Source: an uncultured Eubacteriales bacterium (GTDB lineage Bacteria > Bacillota_A > Clostridia > Oscillospirales > Oscillospiraceae). From it: DNA of 5,134 bases. Of this stretch, positions 1-5,134 are shown piece by piece. A program made the translations under genes and the position numbers. Positions within the stretch are counted from its first letter, which is position 1. Every line of letters starts with the position of its first letter. Location of the stretch: positions 1 to 5,134 of the forward strand of contig USNH01000098.1 of the NCBI GenBank assembly GCA_900556015.1, written 5' to 3'. The notes under the pieces are model-generated. The model had not been told where the DNA came from and did not search any database. It saw only the letters and a list, made by a program, of their open reading frames with translations.

Positions 1-9
1 ACTGCGTGG

Positions 10-47
10 GCATCGCCCCCTACGGAGCAACGCAAGGGGTACGGTGC
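10..47. repeat. Imperfect inverted repeat upstream of the promoter
   Basis: Bases 10-15 (GCATCG) can pair with 42-47 (CGGTGC, one G-T wobble), and 17-21 (CCCCT) with 35-39 (AGGGG), leaving a loop of about 13 bases and a small asymmetric internal loop. It is followed by AAAA rather than a T-tract, so it does not look like an intrinsic terminator on either strand. It lies upstream of the predicted transcription start and would not be in the sda mRNA. It could be an operator-like site, the tail of an upstream transcript, or chance pairing in GC-rich DNA. Confidence 0.25.
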
Positions 48-85
48 AAAACAGGAATTTGGGTATCGCTTTTTGGCGGGGGACG

Positions 86-94
86 TGGTACAAT
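86..94 (+). promoter_or_regulatory. Extended -10 promoter for the sda-lar operon
   Basis: TGG followed by TACAAT (89-94) matches the extended -10 form (TGn plus a hexamer one base from TATAAT) used by the housekeeping sigma factor. No convincing -35 hexamer sits 16-18 bases upstream; the extended TG motif may compensate. Transcription would begin near position 101, leaving a leader of roughly 28 bases that holds only the ribosome binding site. That is too short for a riboswitch or attenuator, so any control of this promoter is probably by protein binding. This is the only plausible promoter seen ahead of the six + strand genes. Confidence 0.5.
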
Positions 95-113
95 GGCGGC
101 AAGGAATACCAGG

Positions 114-120
114 AAAGGAG
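114..120 (+). promoter_or_regulatory. Ribosome binding site of sdaAB
   Basis: AAAGGAG ends eight bases before the ATG at 129. It fixes the start of sdaAB there and argues against an upstream in-frame GTG at position 6, which would place the promoter and this site inside the coding region. Confidence 0.8.
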
Positions 121-128
121 TTTCCTCT

Positions 129-830
129 ATGTTGGATATTTTTGACATACTCGGGCCGGTGATGATCGGGCCGTCCAGCTCACACACCGCCGGGGCGGCG
201 CGGATCGGTGCGATGGCCCGGACGCTGCTGGGCAAGCCGCCGGTGAAGGCGGCGATACATCTATACGGCTCGTTCGCGGAGACCGGCGCGGGGCACGGCA
301 CGGACAGGGCGCTGGTGGGCGGTCTGCTGGGGATGAAGCCGGACGATGCGCGGCTGCCCTGCGCCTTTGAGGAGGCGAAAAAGGCGGGGCTGACGTACAC
401 CATCGACGAGATCAAGCTGCGGGACGCGCACCCCAACACGGCGGTGATCGAGGCGGAGAGCGCGGACGGCAAAAAGCTGGTGATGCAGGCCTCGTCCATC
501 GGCGGCGGGCGCATCATGGTGAACAAGCTGGACGGCATCGAGGTGAATTTCAACGGCACGTACAACACGCTGGTGATACGCAATCTGGACTACTACTCCT
601 CGGAGGCGGCGGTGACGACCATACTGAGCCAGTTCCGCATCAACATCGCCAACATGAGCATGTACCGCCACAAGCGGGGCGGCGAGTCGCTGATGATCAT
701 TGAGGTGGATCAGCACATCAGCCCGGAGCAGGTGGCGTTTATCGGGCAGCTGCCGGGGATCGTGTCCCTGACGTACTACGACAAGGAGGTGGATGACGAT
801 GGCGCTGGATTCGATGAAGGAAATATTTGA
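129..830 (+). CDS. sdaAB: L-serine dehydratase, iron-sulfur-dependent, beta subunit
   Basis: Beta subunit (233 residues) of the two-subunit L-serine ammonia-lyase, which with SdaAA converts L-serine to pyruvate and ammonia in the cytoplasm. The N-terminal half is the serine dehydratase beta-chain domain, with the signature GPSSSHT at residues 14-20, the glycine-rich stretch TGAGHGTDRALVGG at 52-65 and SIGGGRI at 123-129. Residues about 146-219 form a C-terminal ACT domain (starting NTLVIRNLD), a fold often used for amino-acid sensing or subunit contact. The length is normal for the separate-subunit form of Firmicutes; in Escherichia coli both parts are fused in one chain. The ATG at 129 is chosen because AAAGGAG lies eight bases before it and a promoter sits just upstream. 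The last 32 bases overlap sdaAA in another frame, so the two subunits are probably translationally coupled. A short acidic tail after the ACT domain (from about residue 220) is encoded mostly in this overlap. Confidence 0.95.
   Translation: MLDIFDILGPVMIGPSSSHTAGAARIGAMARTLLGKPPVKAAIHLYGSFAETGAGHGTDRALVGGLLGMKPDDARLPCAFEEAKKAGLTYTIDEIKLRDAHPNTAVIEAESADGKKLVMQASSIGGGRIMVNKLDGIEVNFNGTYNTLVIRNLDYYSSEAAVTTILSQFRINIANMSMYRHKRGGESLMIIEVDQHISPEQVAFIGQLPGIVSLTYYDKEVDDDGAGFDEGNI
783..789 (+). promoter_or_regulatory. Ribosome binding site of sdaAA, deciding between two ATGs
   Basis: A perfect AAGGAGG lies inside the end of sdaAB. Two in-frame ATGs follow at 793 and 799. The gap is three bases to the first and nine to the second, so the second is the more efficient start. 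Confidence 0.7.
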
Positions 831-1674
831 CCGCATGGCCGAGGAGGGCAAGCCCTTTTGGGAGATCGTGCTGGAGACGGACATGGAGGAGCGGCAGGTG
901 TCGCGCAGTCAGTCCATGGCCAAGATGCTGACCATGTGGCAGGCTATGGTCGATGCGGCGGACAACTACACCGGGCGGCGGCGGTCTGTCAGCGGTCTGG
1001 TGGGCGGCGACGGCATGAAGATGCGGCAGTACAACTTCCGGGGCGAGGCCATGACCGGCGGGTACGTCAGCGAGGTCATCGCCGAGGCGCTGAGCATGGC
1101 GGAGAGCAACGCCTGCATGGGGCGCATCGTGGCCGCGCCTACGGCGGGGGCGTGCGGCGTGCTGCCGGCAGTGCTGCTGCCGCTGTGCAAGTACGAGGAG
1201 CTGAGCCAGCATCAGCTTTTAGAGGCGCTGTATGTGGCCAGCGGCATCGGCGCGGTGATCGCCTACCGGGCGTGCATCGCCGGAGCGTCCGGCGGGTGTC
1301 AGGCGGAGATCGGCACGGCATCGGCCATGGCGGCTGGCGCGCTGGTGGCCCTGCGGGGCGGCGACGGACAGCAGATCGGCCACGCGGTGGCCATGGCGCT
1401 GAAGAACCTGATGGGGCTGATCTGCGACCCGGTGGCGGGGCTGGTGGAAGTGCCCTGCGTGAAGCGGAACGTGATCGGCGCGGTGAACGCCGTCAGCGTG
1501 GCGGACATGGCCATGGCGGGCATCACCAGTCAGATCCCGGTGGACGAGGTCATCGACGCCATGGGCGAGGTGGGCCGGAGGATGCCGGTGGAGTTCCGGG
1601 AGACGGCGCTGGGCGGCCTGGCCGCCACGCCCACGGGGCTGAACATCCAGGAGAAGATGCGTAAGGGCAGCTGA
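799..1674 (+). CDS. sdaAA: L-serine dehydratase, iron-sulfur-dependent, alpha subunit
   Basis: Catalytic alpha subunit (291 residues) that carries the [4Fe-4S] cluster whose open iron site binds serine for dehydration to pyruvate. Numbered from the ATG at 799, three cysteines fit the cluster ligands: C167 (in GASGGCQAEIG), C209 and C220 (in CDPVAGLVEVPC). Their spacings of 42 and 11 residues equal those of C343, C385 and C396 in the Legionella pneumophila enzyme, as I recall them. Other family signatures are GRIVAAPTAGACGVLP and the C-terminal ATPTGLN. Full length for the separate alpha subunit. An ATG at 793 is in frame, but it lies only three bases from the AAGGAGG at 783-789; 799 has a nine-base gap and is preferred. 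It overlaps sdaAB by 32 bases and ends 15 bases before the cupin gene. The cluster makes such enzymes oxygen-sensitive, consistent with an anaerobic host. Confidence 0.95.
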   Translation: MALDSMKEIFDRMAEEGKPFWEIVLETDMEERQVSRSQSMAKMLTMWQAMVDAADNYTGRRRSVSGLVGGDGMKMRQYNFRGEAMTGGYVSEVIAEALSMAESNACMGRIVAAPTAGACGVLPAVLLPLCKYEELSQHQLLEALYVASGIGAVIAYRACIAGASGGCQAEIGTASAMAAGALVALRGGDGQQIGHAVAMALKNLMGLICDPVAGLVEVPCVKRNVIGAVNAVSVADMAMAGITSQIPVDEVIDAMGEVGRRMPVEFRETALGGLAATPTGLNIQEKMRKGS

Positions 1675-1689
1675 GAGGAGGCACTGGAC

Positions 1690-2025
1690 ATGATGCTGGA
1701 CTTTCAGGCGGCGGAGGCCGCCGTTGTGCCGCACTTTAAGGGCGGCGAGGGACAGGCCGTCGTCCGCAAGGCGGTGGAGGACGGGATGGGGAAGATCCTG
1801 ACGCTGGAGCTGCCGGCGGGGTCGTCCATCGGGCTGCATACCCATATAGGGAACTGCGAGGTCATCCACGTGCTGGCCGGGCGGGGCGTATGCCACGACG
1901 ACGGCGCGGAGGTGGCGGTTTATCCCGGCCTGTGCCACTACTGTCCCCAGGGCCGCAGCCACAGCGTCGTCAACACCGGCACAGAGCCTCTGGTGATCCT
2001 GGGCATCGTGCCCAATGCAAAATAA
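1690..2025 (+). CDS. Small single-domain cupin of unknown role
   Basis: A 111-residue protein, almost entirely one cupin (double-stranded beta-helix) domain. Both classical cupin motifs are intact. Motif 1, G-x5-H-x-H-x4-E-x6-G, runs from G44 to G64 with H50, H52 and E57. Motif 2, G-x5-P-x-G-x2-H-x3-N, runs from G80 to N95 with H91. The usual three-His, one-Glu metal site is therefore complete, and a bound divalent metal is expected. There is no signal peptide, membrane segment or DNA-binding domain, so it is a cytoplasmic stand-alone cupin. AGGAGG at 1676-1681 ends eight bases before the ATG. It begins 15 bases after sdaAA and ends 24 bases before larE, in the middle of the operon. Cupins of this kind include sugar isomerases, oxygenases, metal or ligand binders and many uncharacterised proteins; sequence alone does not choose among them. 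A role linked to nickel or serine metabolism is only a guess from position. Confidence 0.9.
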   Translation: MMLDFQAAEAAVVPHFKGGEGQAVVRKAVEDGMGKILTLELPAGSSIGLHTHIGNCEVIHVLAGRGVCHDDGAEVAVYPGLCHYCPQGRSHSVVNTGTEPLVILGIVPNAK

Positions 2026-2049
2026 AGCAAAGAGAAAGAGCATATCCAC

Positions 2050-2796
2050 ATGAACCTGCAAGAATTTTTCACGGAAAATCCCCGGGTGGCCATCGCCTTT
2101 TCCGGCGGGGTGGACTCGTCCTACCTGCTGTATGCCGCCCTGCACTATGGGGCCCGGGCAAGGGCCTATTATGTAAATTCCGCCTTCCAGCCGGCCTTTG
2201 AGCTGGAGGACGCCCGGCGTCTGGCCGGGGAGCTGAACGCCGACATGAAGGTCCTGCCGGTGGACGTGCTGGCGTCGGAAACCGTAACCGCCAACCCGCC
2301 GGACCGGTGCTATCACTGCAAGCAGATGATCTTCCGCACCATCCTGGCCGCGGCGGAGGCGGACGGCTTCACCGTGCTGCTGGACGGCACCAACGCCTCC
2401 GACGATGCCGGAGCCCGGCCCGGTATGCGGGCATTACGGGAGCTGGCGGTGCGCTCTCCCCTGCGGGAGTGCGGCCTGACCAAAAGCGACGTGCGGCGGC
2501 TGTCCCGGGAGGCGGGGCTTTTCACCTGGGACAAGCCCGCCTATGCGTGCCTGGCCACCCGGGTCCCCGCCGGGCAGCCCATCACCGCCCGGGACCTGGC
2601 CGTTACCGAGGCGGCGGAGAGCTATCTGTTCTCCCTGGGCTTCACGGACTTCCGGGTGCGCCTGGCGGGCCGCAGCGCCAAAATTCAGCTGCCCGCCGCC
2701 CAGATGCCGAGGTTGCTGGAGCACCGGCAGGAGATTTTGCGGCGCCTGGGGCCGGATTATGACGGCGTATGGCTGGATTTGGAGGGACGAGGATGA
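2050..2796 (+). CDS. larE: Pyridinium-3,5-biscarboxylate mononucleotide sulfurtransferase LarE
   Basis: LarE (248 residues) adenylates pyridinium-3,5-biscarboxylic acid mononucleotide, the LarB product, and turns both carboxylates into thiocarboxylates during NPN cofactor synthesis. It belongs to the PP-loop ATP-pyrophosphatase superfamily, with the nucleotide loop SGGVDSS at residues 18-24. Other family stretches are NPPDRCYHCK (82-91), LDGTNASDDAGARPG (111-125), DKPAYACLATR (161-171) and LGFTDFRVR (196-204). C167 aligns with the sacrificial C176 of Lactobacillus plantarum LarE. C87 and C90 are extra: as I recall the L. plantarum protein, it lacks cysteines there. Three such cysteines mark the LarE class reported to hold a [4Fe-4S] cluster and carry sulfur on it, so this enzyme may act catalytically. 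No GGAG-type site precedes the ATG; only a weak AGAAAGAG at 2033-2040 is visible. The gene starts 24 bases after the cupin stop, in the same frame, and overlaps larB by four bases (ATGA). Confidence 0.93.
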   Translation: MNLQEFFTENPRVAIAFSGGVDSSYLLYAALHYGARARAYYVNSAFQPAFELEDARRLAGELNADMKVLPVDVLASETVTANPPDRCYHCKQMIFRTILAAAEADGFTVLLDGTNASDDAGARPGMRALRELAVRSPLRECGLTKSDVRRLSREAGLFTWDKPAYACLATRVPAGQPITARDLAVTEAAESYLFSLGFTDFRVRLAGRSAKIQLPAAQMPRLLEHRQEILRRLGPDYDGVWLDLEGRG

Positions 2797-3548
2797 ACAG
2801 CGATACCAGAAAGCTGCTGGAGGCCGTGCAGCAGGGCGCCATGTCCGTGGATGAGGCGCTGCTGGCCCTGAAAAAGGAGCCCTTCACTGACATCGGCTAT
2901 GCCAAGGTGGACATGCACCGGGGCATCCGCCAAGGGGCGGCGGAGGTGATCTACGGCGCGGGAAAAACCGCCGCCCAGATGATCGGCATCGTGGGCGTGA
3001 TGCGCCAACACGGCCAGAAAACCATTCTCATCACCCGGCTGTCGCCGGAGTCGGCGGCGGAGATCGCCGCCGCGTATCCCCTGGATTACCGGGCCGAGGC
3101 CCGGTGCGGCATCATCGGCGACCTGCCGGAGCCTGACGGCATCGGCCGCATCGTTATCGCTACCGGCGGCACCAGCGACATCCCCGTGGCCGAGGAGGCC
3201 GCCCTGACGGCGGAGGTCCACGGCAACCGGGTGCTGCGGCTGTATGACGTGGGGGTGGCGGGCCTGCACCGGACCCTGCACCATATGGACGATATCATGA
3301 GCGCCTCGGTGATCATCGCCATTGCCGGCATGGAGGGGGCCCTGGCCAGCGTCATCGGCGGTCTGGCGGACTGCCCGGTGATCGCCGTGCCCACCAGCGT
3401 GGGCTACGGCGCGTCCTTCGGCGGCGTGTCGGCTCTGCTGTCCATGCTGAACTCCTGCGCCAGCGGCGTGTCGGTGGTGAACATCGACAACGGCTTCGGC
3501 GCGGGGTATCTGGCCAGTATGATCAACCACATGGAGGTGAAAAAATGA
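2793..3548 (+). CDS. larB: Pyridinium-3,5-biscarboxylic acid mononucleotide synthase LarB
   Basis: LarB (251 residues) carries out the first step of NPN cofactor synthesis: it carboxylates C5 of the pyridinium ring of nicotinic acid adenine dinucleotide and hydrolyses the phosphoanhydride, releasing AMP. The N-terminal part (about 1-115) is LarB-specific; residues about 118-250 resemble PurE, the AIR carboxylase. Visible signatures are ATGGTSDIPVAEEA (123-136), YDVGVAGLHR (151-160), AGMEGALASVIGGL (178-191), PTSVGYGASFGG (200-211) and NIDNGFGAG (230-238). C222, in MLNSCASG, fits the conserved cysteine reported to bond covalently to the pyridinium ring in L. plantarum LarB (C221). The start at 2793 overlaps the larE stop as ATGA, with GGAGG at 2781-2785 seven bases upstream. 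An ATG at 2769 is in frame but lies deep inside larE without a better site. The stop overlaps the larC start in the same ATGA manner, indicating translational coupling. Confidence 0.95.
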   Translation: MNSDTRKLLEAVQQGAMSVDEALLALKKEPFTDIGYAKVDMHRGIRQGAAEVIYGAGKTAAQMIGIVGVMRQHGQKTILITRLSPESAAEIAAAYPLDYRAEARCGIIGDLPEPDGIGRIVIATGGTSDIPVAEEAALTAEVHGNRVLRLYDVGVAGLHRTLHHMDDIMSASVIIAIAGMEGALASVIGGLADCPVIAVPTSVGYGASFGGVSALLSMLNSCASGVSVVNIDNGFGAGYLASMINHMEVKK

Positions 3549-4723
3549 GGACCCTGTATCTGGACTGCGGCATGGGCGCTGCCGGGGATATGCTGACGGC
3601 GGCCCTGCTGGAGCTGCTGCCCCAGCCGGAGGCTTTTGTGGAACGGCTCAACGGCCTGGGGATTCCCGGCGTGACCTATCACCGGGAGAAAGCGGAAAAG
3701 TGCGGCATCACCGGCACCCACATCACCGTGACGGTGGACGGCCATACAGAGGGTGAGCATGACCACGACCATGACCACGAGCACCACCATCACCACAGCG
3801 GCATGGAGGAGATCAGCCATCTGATCGGCCACCTGCCGGTGTCGGACCGGGTCCGGGCGGACATCCGGGCGGTGTATGACGCCATTGCCCAGGCGGAGAG
3901 CCGGGTCCACGGCGTGCCGGTGACGGACATCCATTTTCACGAGGTAGGCGCCATGGACGCCGTGGCGGACGTGACGGCGGTGTGCCTGCTGATGGAGGAG
4001 CTGGCGGCGGACCAGGTGATCGCCTCCCCGGTCCATGTGGGCAGCGGCACGGTCCACTGCGCCCACGGAGTCCTGCCAGTGCCCGCCCCGGCCACGGCCC
4101 TGCTGCTGCAGGGTGCGCCGGTTTACGGCGGGACCATTCAGGGGGAGCTGTGCACCCCCACCGGGGCGGCTCTGCTGCGGCATTTTGTCACCCGGTTCGG
4201 CGACCTGCCGGTGATGACCCTGGAGGCCGTGGGCTATGGCATGGGACGGAAGGACTTCCCCCGGGCCAACTGCCTGCGGGCCATGCTGGGGGAAACGGCG
4301 GCGGAGAGCGGCGACGTGGTGGAGCTGGCCTGCAACCTGGACGACATGACCGGCGAGGGCATCGCCTTCGCCATGGAGCGGCTGCTGGCCGCCGGCGCCC
4401 TGGACGTGTACACCGCGGCCATCGGCATGAAGAAGTCCCGGCCCGGCGTGATGTTGTGCGTCCTGTGCCGGGAGGAGCAGCGGGAGGACATGGTGCATCT
4501 GCTGCTGCGGCACACCACCACCCTGGGCGTCCGGGAGACCCGGCACCGGCGGTATACCCTGTCCCGCAGCCAGGACACCGTGGACTCCCCCTGGGGCCCC
4601 GTGGCCCGGAAAACCTCCCAGGGCTGGGGCGTCCGGCGGCAGAAGCCGGAGTTCGAGGACCTGGCCCGCATCGCCCGGGAGCAGGACCTGACCCTGGACC
4701 AGGTCCGGGATGGGCTGAAGTGA
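3545..4723 (+). CDS. larC: Nickel-pincer cofactor cyclometallase LarC (nickel insertion)
   Basis: LarC (392 residues) uses CTP to insert nickel into pyridinium-3,5-bisthiocarboxylic acid mononucleotide, forming the carbon-nickel and sulfur-nickel bonds of NPN. The N-terminal motif LDCGMGAAGDM (6-16), HFHEVGAMDAVADV (130-143), VGSGTVHCAHGVLPVPAPAT (165-184) and GELCTPTGAALL (200-211) belong to the first part; LACNLDDMTGE (261-271) opens the C-terminal, LarC2-like part, which runs to the end. In L. plantarum these parts are two reading frames joined by a programmed frameshift, but here the frame is continuous. Residues 67-84 hold a histidine-rich insert with ten histidines, ending in five in a row, probably a nickel-binding or storage segment; it is absent from the core fold and common in nickel-handling proteins. 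GGAGG at 3533-3537 is seven bases before the ATG, which overlaps the larB stop. It is the last gene before the terminator. Confidence 0.95.
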   Translation: MRTLYLDCGMGAAGDMLTAALLELLPQPEAFVERLNGLGIPGVTYHREKAEKCGITGTHITVTVDGHTEGEHDHDHDHEHHHHHSGMEEISHLIGHLPVSDRVRADIRAVYDAIAQAESRVHGVPVTDIHFHEVGAMDAVADVTAVCLLMEELAADQVIASPVHVGSGTVHCAHGVLPVPAPATALLLQGAPVYGGTIQGELCTPTGAALLRHFVTRFGDLPVMTLEAVGYGMGRKDFPRANCLRAMLGETAAESGDVVELACNLDDMTGEGIAFAMERLLAAGALDVYTAAIGMKKSRPGVMLCVLCREEQREDMVHLLLRHTTTLGVRETRHRRYTLSRSQDTVDSPWGPVARKTSQGWGVRRQKPEFEDLARIAREQDLTLDQVRDGLK

Positions 4724-4727
4724 AAAC

Positions 4728-4761
4728 AAGAGGACCGGCTGCCGAAGCAACCGGTCCTCTT
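4728..4761. terminator. Bidirectional intrinsic terminator between convergent genes
   Basis: An exact 11-base inverted repeat, AAGAGGACCGG (4728-4738) and CCGGTCCTCTT (4751-4761), is capped, after one C-A mismatch, by three more pairs and a four-base loop. It starts four bases after the larC stop and ends 32 bases before the stop of the convergent regulator gene. On the - strand the loop reads C-TTCG-G, a very stable tetraloop, and the stem runs into CTTGTTTT. On the + strand the tract after the stem is only CTCTTTGCC. It can serve both transcripts but looks better built for the - strand one. Confidence 0.88.
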
Positions 4762-4793
4762 TGCCGTATAATTGCTTTCCTGCCTGCATCAGG

Positions 4794-5134
4794 CTATCTC
4801 TCCCGGCTGCTGTCCCGGCGGGAGAGGGAGCTGGGCAGCTCCAGACGCAGGGCGATCTTCCGGGCGTTGCCGATGCGGTCCACCAGCACCCGGGCCGCCT
4901 GACGGCCCAGCTCGTTGATGGGGATATGCACCGTTGTCAGCATGGGGGTAAAATAGCTGGCAATGTCAATGTCGTCCACACTGATCACGGATACGTCCCG
5001 GGGGACCTCCTTTCCCCGGCTGCGCAGGGCCTTGATGGCCCCCATGGCGGCCTCGTCATTGGCGCAGAACACCGCGGTAAACGCGCACCCGGCGGACAGT
5101 AGCGTTTCCATCCCGGCATAGCCGCCGTCCATGG
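4794..5134 (-). CDS. LacI/GalR-family transcriptional regulator, C-terminal part (partial)
   Basis: The 3' end of a gene that continues past the right edge; the stop is TAG at 4796-4794 on the - strand. About 113 codons are present. They match the C-terminal half of the periplasmic-binding-protein-like effector domain of LacI-type repressors: FTAVFCANDEAAMGAIKALRSRGKEVPRDVSVISVDDIDIASYFTPMLTTVHIPINELGRQAARVLVDRI, read in order, carries the usual CANDE, VPRDVSV, DDI and P-LTTV landmarks. The N-terminal helix-turn-helix, hinge and most ligand-contacting residues are outside the window, so neither operator nor effector can be predicted; sugars are the usual effectors. The ATG visible at 5132 is internal, not the true start. 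The tail after the domain is rich in serine and arginine (SSLSRRDSSRER). It converges on the sda-lar operon and shares its terminator, so nothing here shows that it controls that operon. Confidence 0.9.
   Translation of the reverse strand, partial: MDGGYAGMETLLSAGCAFTAVFCANDEAAMGAIKALRSRGKEVPRDVSVISVDDIDIASYFTPMLTTVHIPINELGRQAARVLVDRIGNARKIALRLELPSSLSRRDSSRER
4798..4826. repeat. Inverted repeat in the last codons of the regulator gene
   Basis: CTCTCCCG (4798-4805) and CGGGAGAG (4819-4826) are exact reverse complements with a 13-base spacer. They encode the serine- and arginine-rich C-terminal tail of the regulator and sit just inside its stop codon. No T-tract follows on either strand. In the - strand mRNA it would form a second hairpin upstream of the main terminator, perhaps protecting the 3' end, or it may only reflect repeated Ser-Arg codons. 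Confidence 0.35.

Noticed and set aside
6..128. Upstream GTG that would extend sdaAB by 41 residues
   Set aside because: The added residues resemble nothing in the family, and the extension would contain the promoter and ribosome binding site. The family N-terminus fits the ATG at 129.
1..128. Riboswitch or attenuator in the leader
   Set aside because: No known riboswitch core was recognised, and the predicted transcript leader is only about 28 bases. The 10-47 inverted repeat lies upstream of the promoter.
1219..2316. Long - strand open frame (365 codons) across sdaAA, the cupin and the start of larE
   Set aside because: It crosses three genes with clear family motifs and has the same low-complexity shadow composition.
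3545..4723. Programmed frameshift within larC as in L. plantarum
   Set aside because: The frame is open from the N-terminal motif through the LarC2-like motif at residues 261-271 to the end, so no frameshift is needed.
4767..4772. Perfect TATAAT on the + strand between the convergent genes
   Set aside because: No TTGACA-like element lies 16-18 bases upstream and there is no TG extension or gene downstream on that strand.
3404..4789. Long - strand open frame (461 codons) antisense to larC
   Set aside because: Its translation is low-complexity, rich in His, Gly, Pro, Gln and Arg, with no recognisable domain. It covers the well-supported larC and is what GC-rich codons produce on the opposite strand.
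4782..4794. Small hairpin GCCTG-CAT-CAGGC
   Set aside because: Only five pairs with a three-base loop and no T-tract; not distinguishable from chance.
3982..4902. + strand open frame (306 codons) overlapping larC and running through the terminator
   Set aside because: The product is dominated by Gly, Ala, Arg and Pro, resembles no family, and would read through both the terminator hairpin and the regulator gene.

Overview
The window reads as one GC-rich bacterial operon on the + strand followed by a convergent regulator gene on the - strand. The two-subunit iron-sulfur L-serine dehydratase, strong AAGGAGG-type ribosome binding sites, an extended -10 promoter and G/C-ending codons suggest a high-GC Firmicute, perhaps an anaerobic clostridial lineage of the Oscillospiraceae type. 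That placement is inference from style only; the window has no rRNA or marker gene.

Layout: positions 1-128 are a leader with an extended -10 element and a good ribosome binding site. Six tightly packed + strand genes follow: sdaAB (129-830) and sdaAA (799-1674), the beta and alpha subunits of L-serine dehydratase; a 111-residue single-domain cupin (1690-2025); then larE (2050-2796), larB (2793-3548) and larC (3545-4723), a complete set for making the nickel-pincer nucleotide (NPN) cofactor. Gene junctions are overlaps or gaps of at most 24 bases, and no terminator is visible until a long hairpin at 4728-4761. Beyond it lies the 3' end of a LacI/GalR-family regulator gene on the - strand (4794 to the right edge), so the hairpin serves two convergent transcripts.

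Function: SdaAB/SdaAA turns L-serine into pyruvate and ammonia. LarB, LarE and LarC convert nicotinic acid adenine dinucleotide step by step into the nickel-containing NPN cofactor of lactate racemase (LarA) and related 2-hydroxyacid racemases and epimerases. No LarA-type enzyme is encoded in the window, so the cofactor's user must be elsewhere. A link through pyruvate and lactate is possible but is inference. The cupin between the two halves has no assigned role and is the main unknown.

Most notable points: the coupling of serine dehydratase, cupin and NPN synthesis; a LarE carrying three cysteines, which suggests an iron-sulfur rather than a sacrificial sulfur-transfer mechanism; an unsplit LarC with a dense histidine tract; and a shift in third-base codon preference between the sda and lar halves.
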